DNA from: Bacteroidales bacterium UBA1216
GTDB taxonomy: Bacteria > Bacteroidota > Bacteroidia > Bacteroidales > Paludibacteraceae
Direction: 5' to 3'
DNA: 40,561 nt
Assembly (NCBI GenBank): GCA_002309255.1
Contig: DBXI01000014.1
Coordinates: forward strand, 1-40,561
Below, piece by piece: positions 40,437 to 40,561 of the stretch; positions within the stretch are counted from its first letter, which is position 1; every line of letters begins with the position of its first letter. Position numbers and translations under genes: made by a program. The notes under the pieces were generated by a model. It worked only from the letters and a program-made list of their open reading frames with translations. It did no database searches and was not told the origin of the DNA.

Positions 40437-40561
40437 ATGGCAAATAAATATATCGATTCCGATCTGCTCGACCGAGCCATCATCTTTGCCGTCAATGCGC
40501 ACCACAACACGGAACGCCGCGGTAAGGGCTTTCCGTATATCGTCCACCCGATGGAGGCGGT
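40437..40561 (+). CDS. HD-domain protein, probable (p)ppGpp hydrolase, N-terminal fragment
   Basis: Only the first 41 codons are visible before the window ends. The sequence reads MANKYIDSDLLDRAIIFAVN, then AHHNTERRGKGFPYIVHPMEAV. The AxxxHxxxxRRGxGxPYIxHP pattern is the start of the HD domain in SpoT/MESH1-type guanosine bis(diphosphate) 3'-pyrophosphohydrolases, where the first His is a metal ligand. Its place in the operon with a synthetase that lacks its own hydrolase domain supports this. The full domain composition cannot be seen. Confidence 0.8.
   Translation, partial: MANKYIDSDLLDRAIIFAVNAHHNTERRGKGFPYIVHPMEA

Overview
The window looks like chromosomal DNA of an uncultured member of the order Bacteroidales (Bacteroidota). 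The evidence is: promoters of the Bacteroidota form TTTG-N20-TAnnTTTG in front of eight transcription units; housekeeping genes of that type (Mpl, Ddl, BipA/TypA, ParE, a Fur paralogue, the YugP-like zinc peptidase); DUF6242 and DUF2461 proteins; large secreted proteins with InlB-type B-repeats and Ig-like modules; and an OmpA-family protein with a PorE-like domain order. There is no rRNA gene, so a genus cannot be named. No CRISPR array, prophage or intact transposase was seen.

Layout. 1-4.6 kb: two secreted hydrolases on the minus strand, an endonuclease I (cut by the window edge) and an M6 metalloprotease, with similar C-terminal modules. 4.6-5.8 kb: a non-coding, repeat-dense block with a 198-bp MITE-like element, several inverted repeats and a tRNA-Arg(CCU) at its edge. 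5.9-9.8 kb: DUF2461 protein, tRNA-Arg(CCG), zinc peptidase, Fur-family regulator, GNAT-like protein and a small secreted protein. 10-19.3 kb: mainly cell-envelope and housekeeping genes (flippase-like membrane protein, mpl, DUF6242 lipoprotein, 5-formyl-THF cyclo-ligase, a conserved hypothetical, polyprenyl synthetase, ddl, typA). 19.5-24.7 kb: secreted proteins, a VWA lipoprotein and an EamA transporter. 24.7-29.6 kb: a small hypothetical, parE and the PorE-like OmpA protein. 29.6-30.5 kb: a second repeat-rich intergenic block. 30.5-35.6 kb: a 1634-residue surface protein followed by a 50-codon ORF. 35.7-40.6 kb: an operon with an RsbU-RsbW fusion, a STAS antagonist, a RelA/SpoT-type synthetase, an APH-like kinase and the start of an HD hydrolase. 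It appears to join partner-switching signalling to alarmone metabolism.

The most unusual feature is the structure of gene junctions. Many contain short tandem arrays of 7-bp (sometimes 8-bp) units whose sequence differs from locus to locus. Several stop a few bases before a start codon or contain a stop codon. Similar arrays lie in frame inside mpl, ddl, the EamA transporter (twice) and the RsbU-RsbW fusion, where 11 consecutive heptamers form the interdomain linker. A related family of palindrome-plus-heptamer elements fills other intergenic gaps, including a 140-bp element present almost identically upstream of mpl and ddl. I know of no description of such a system in Bacteroidota; cyanobacterial heptanucleotide STRR repeats are the nearest analogy I can name.
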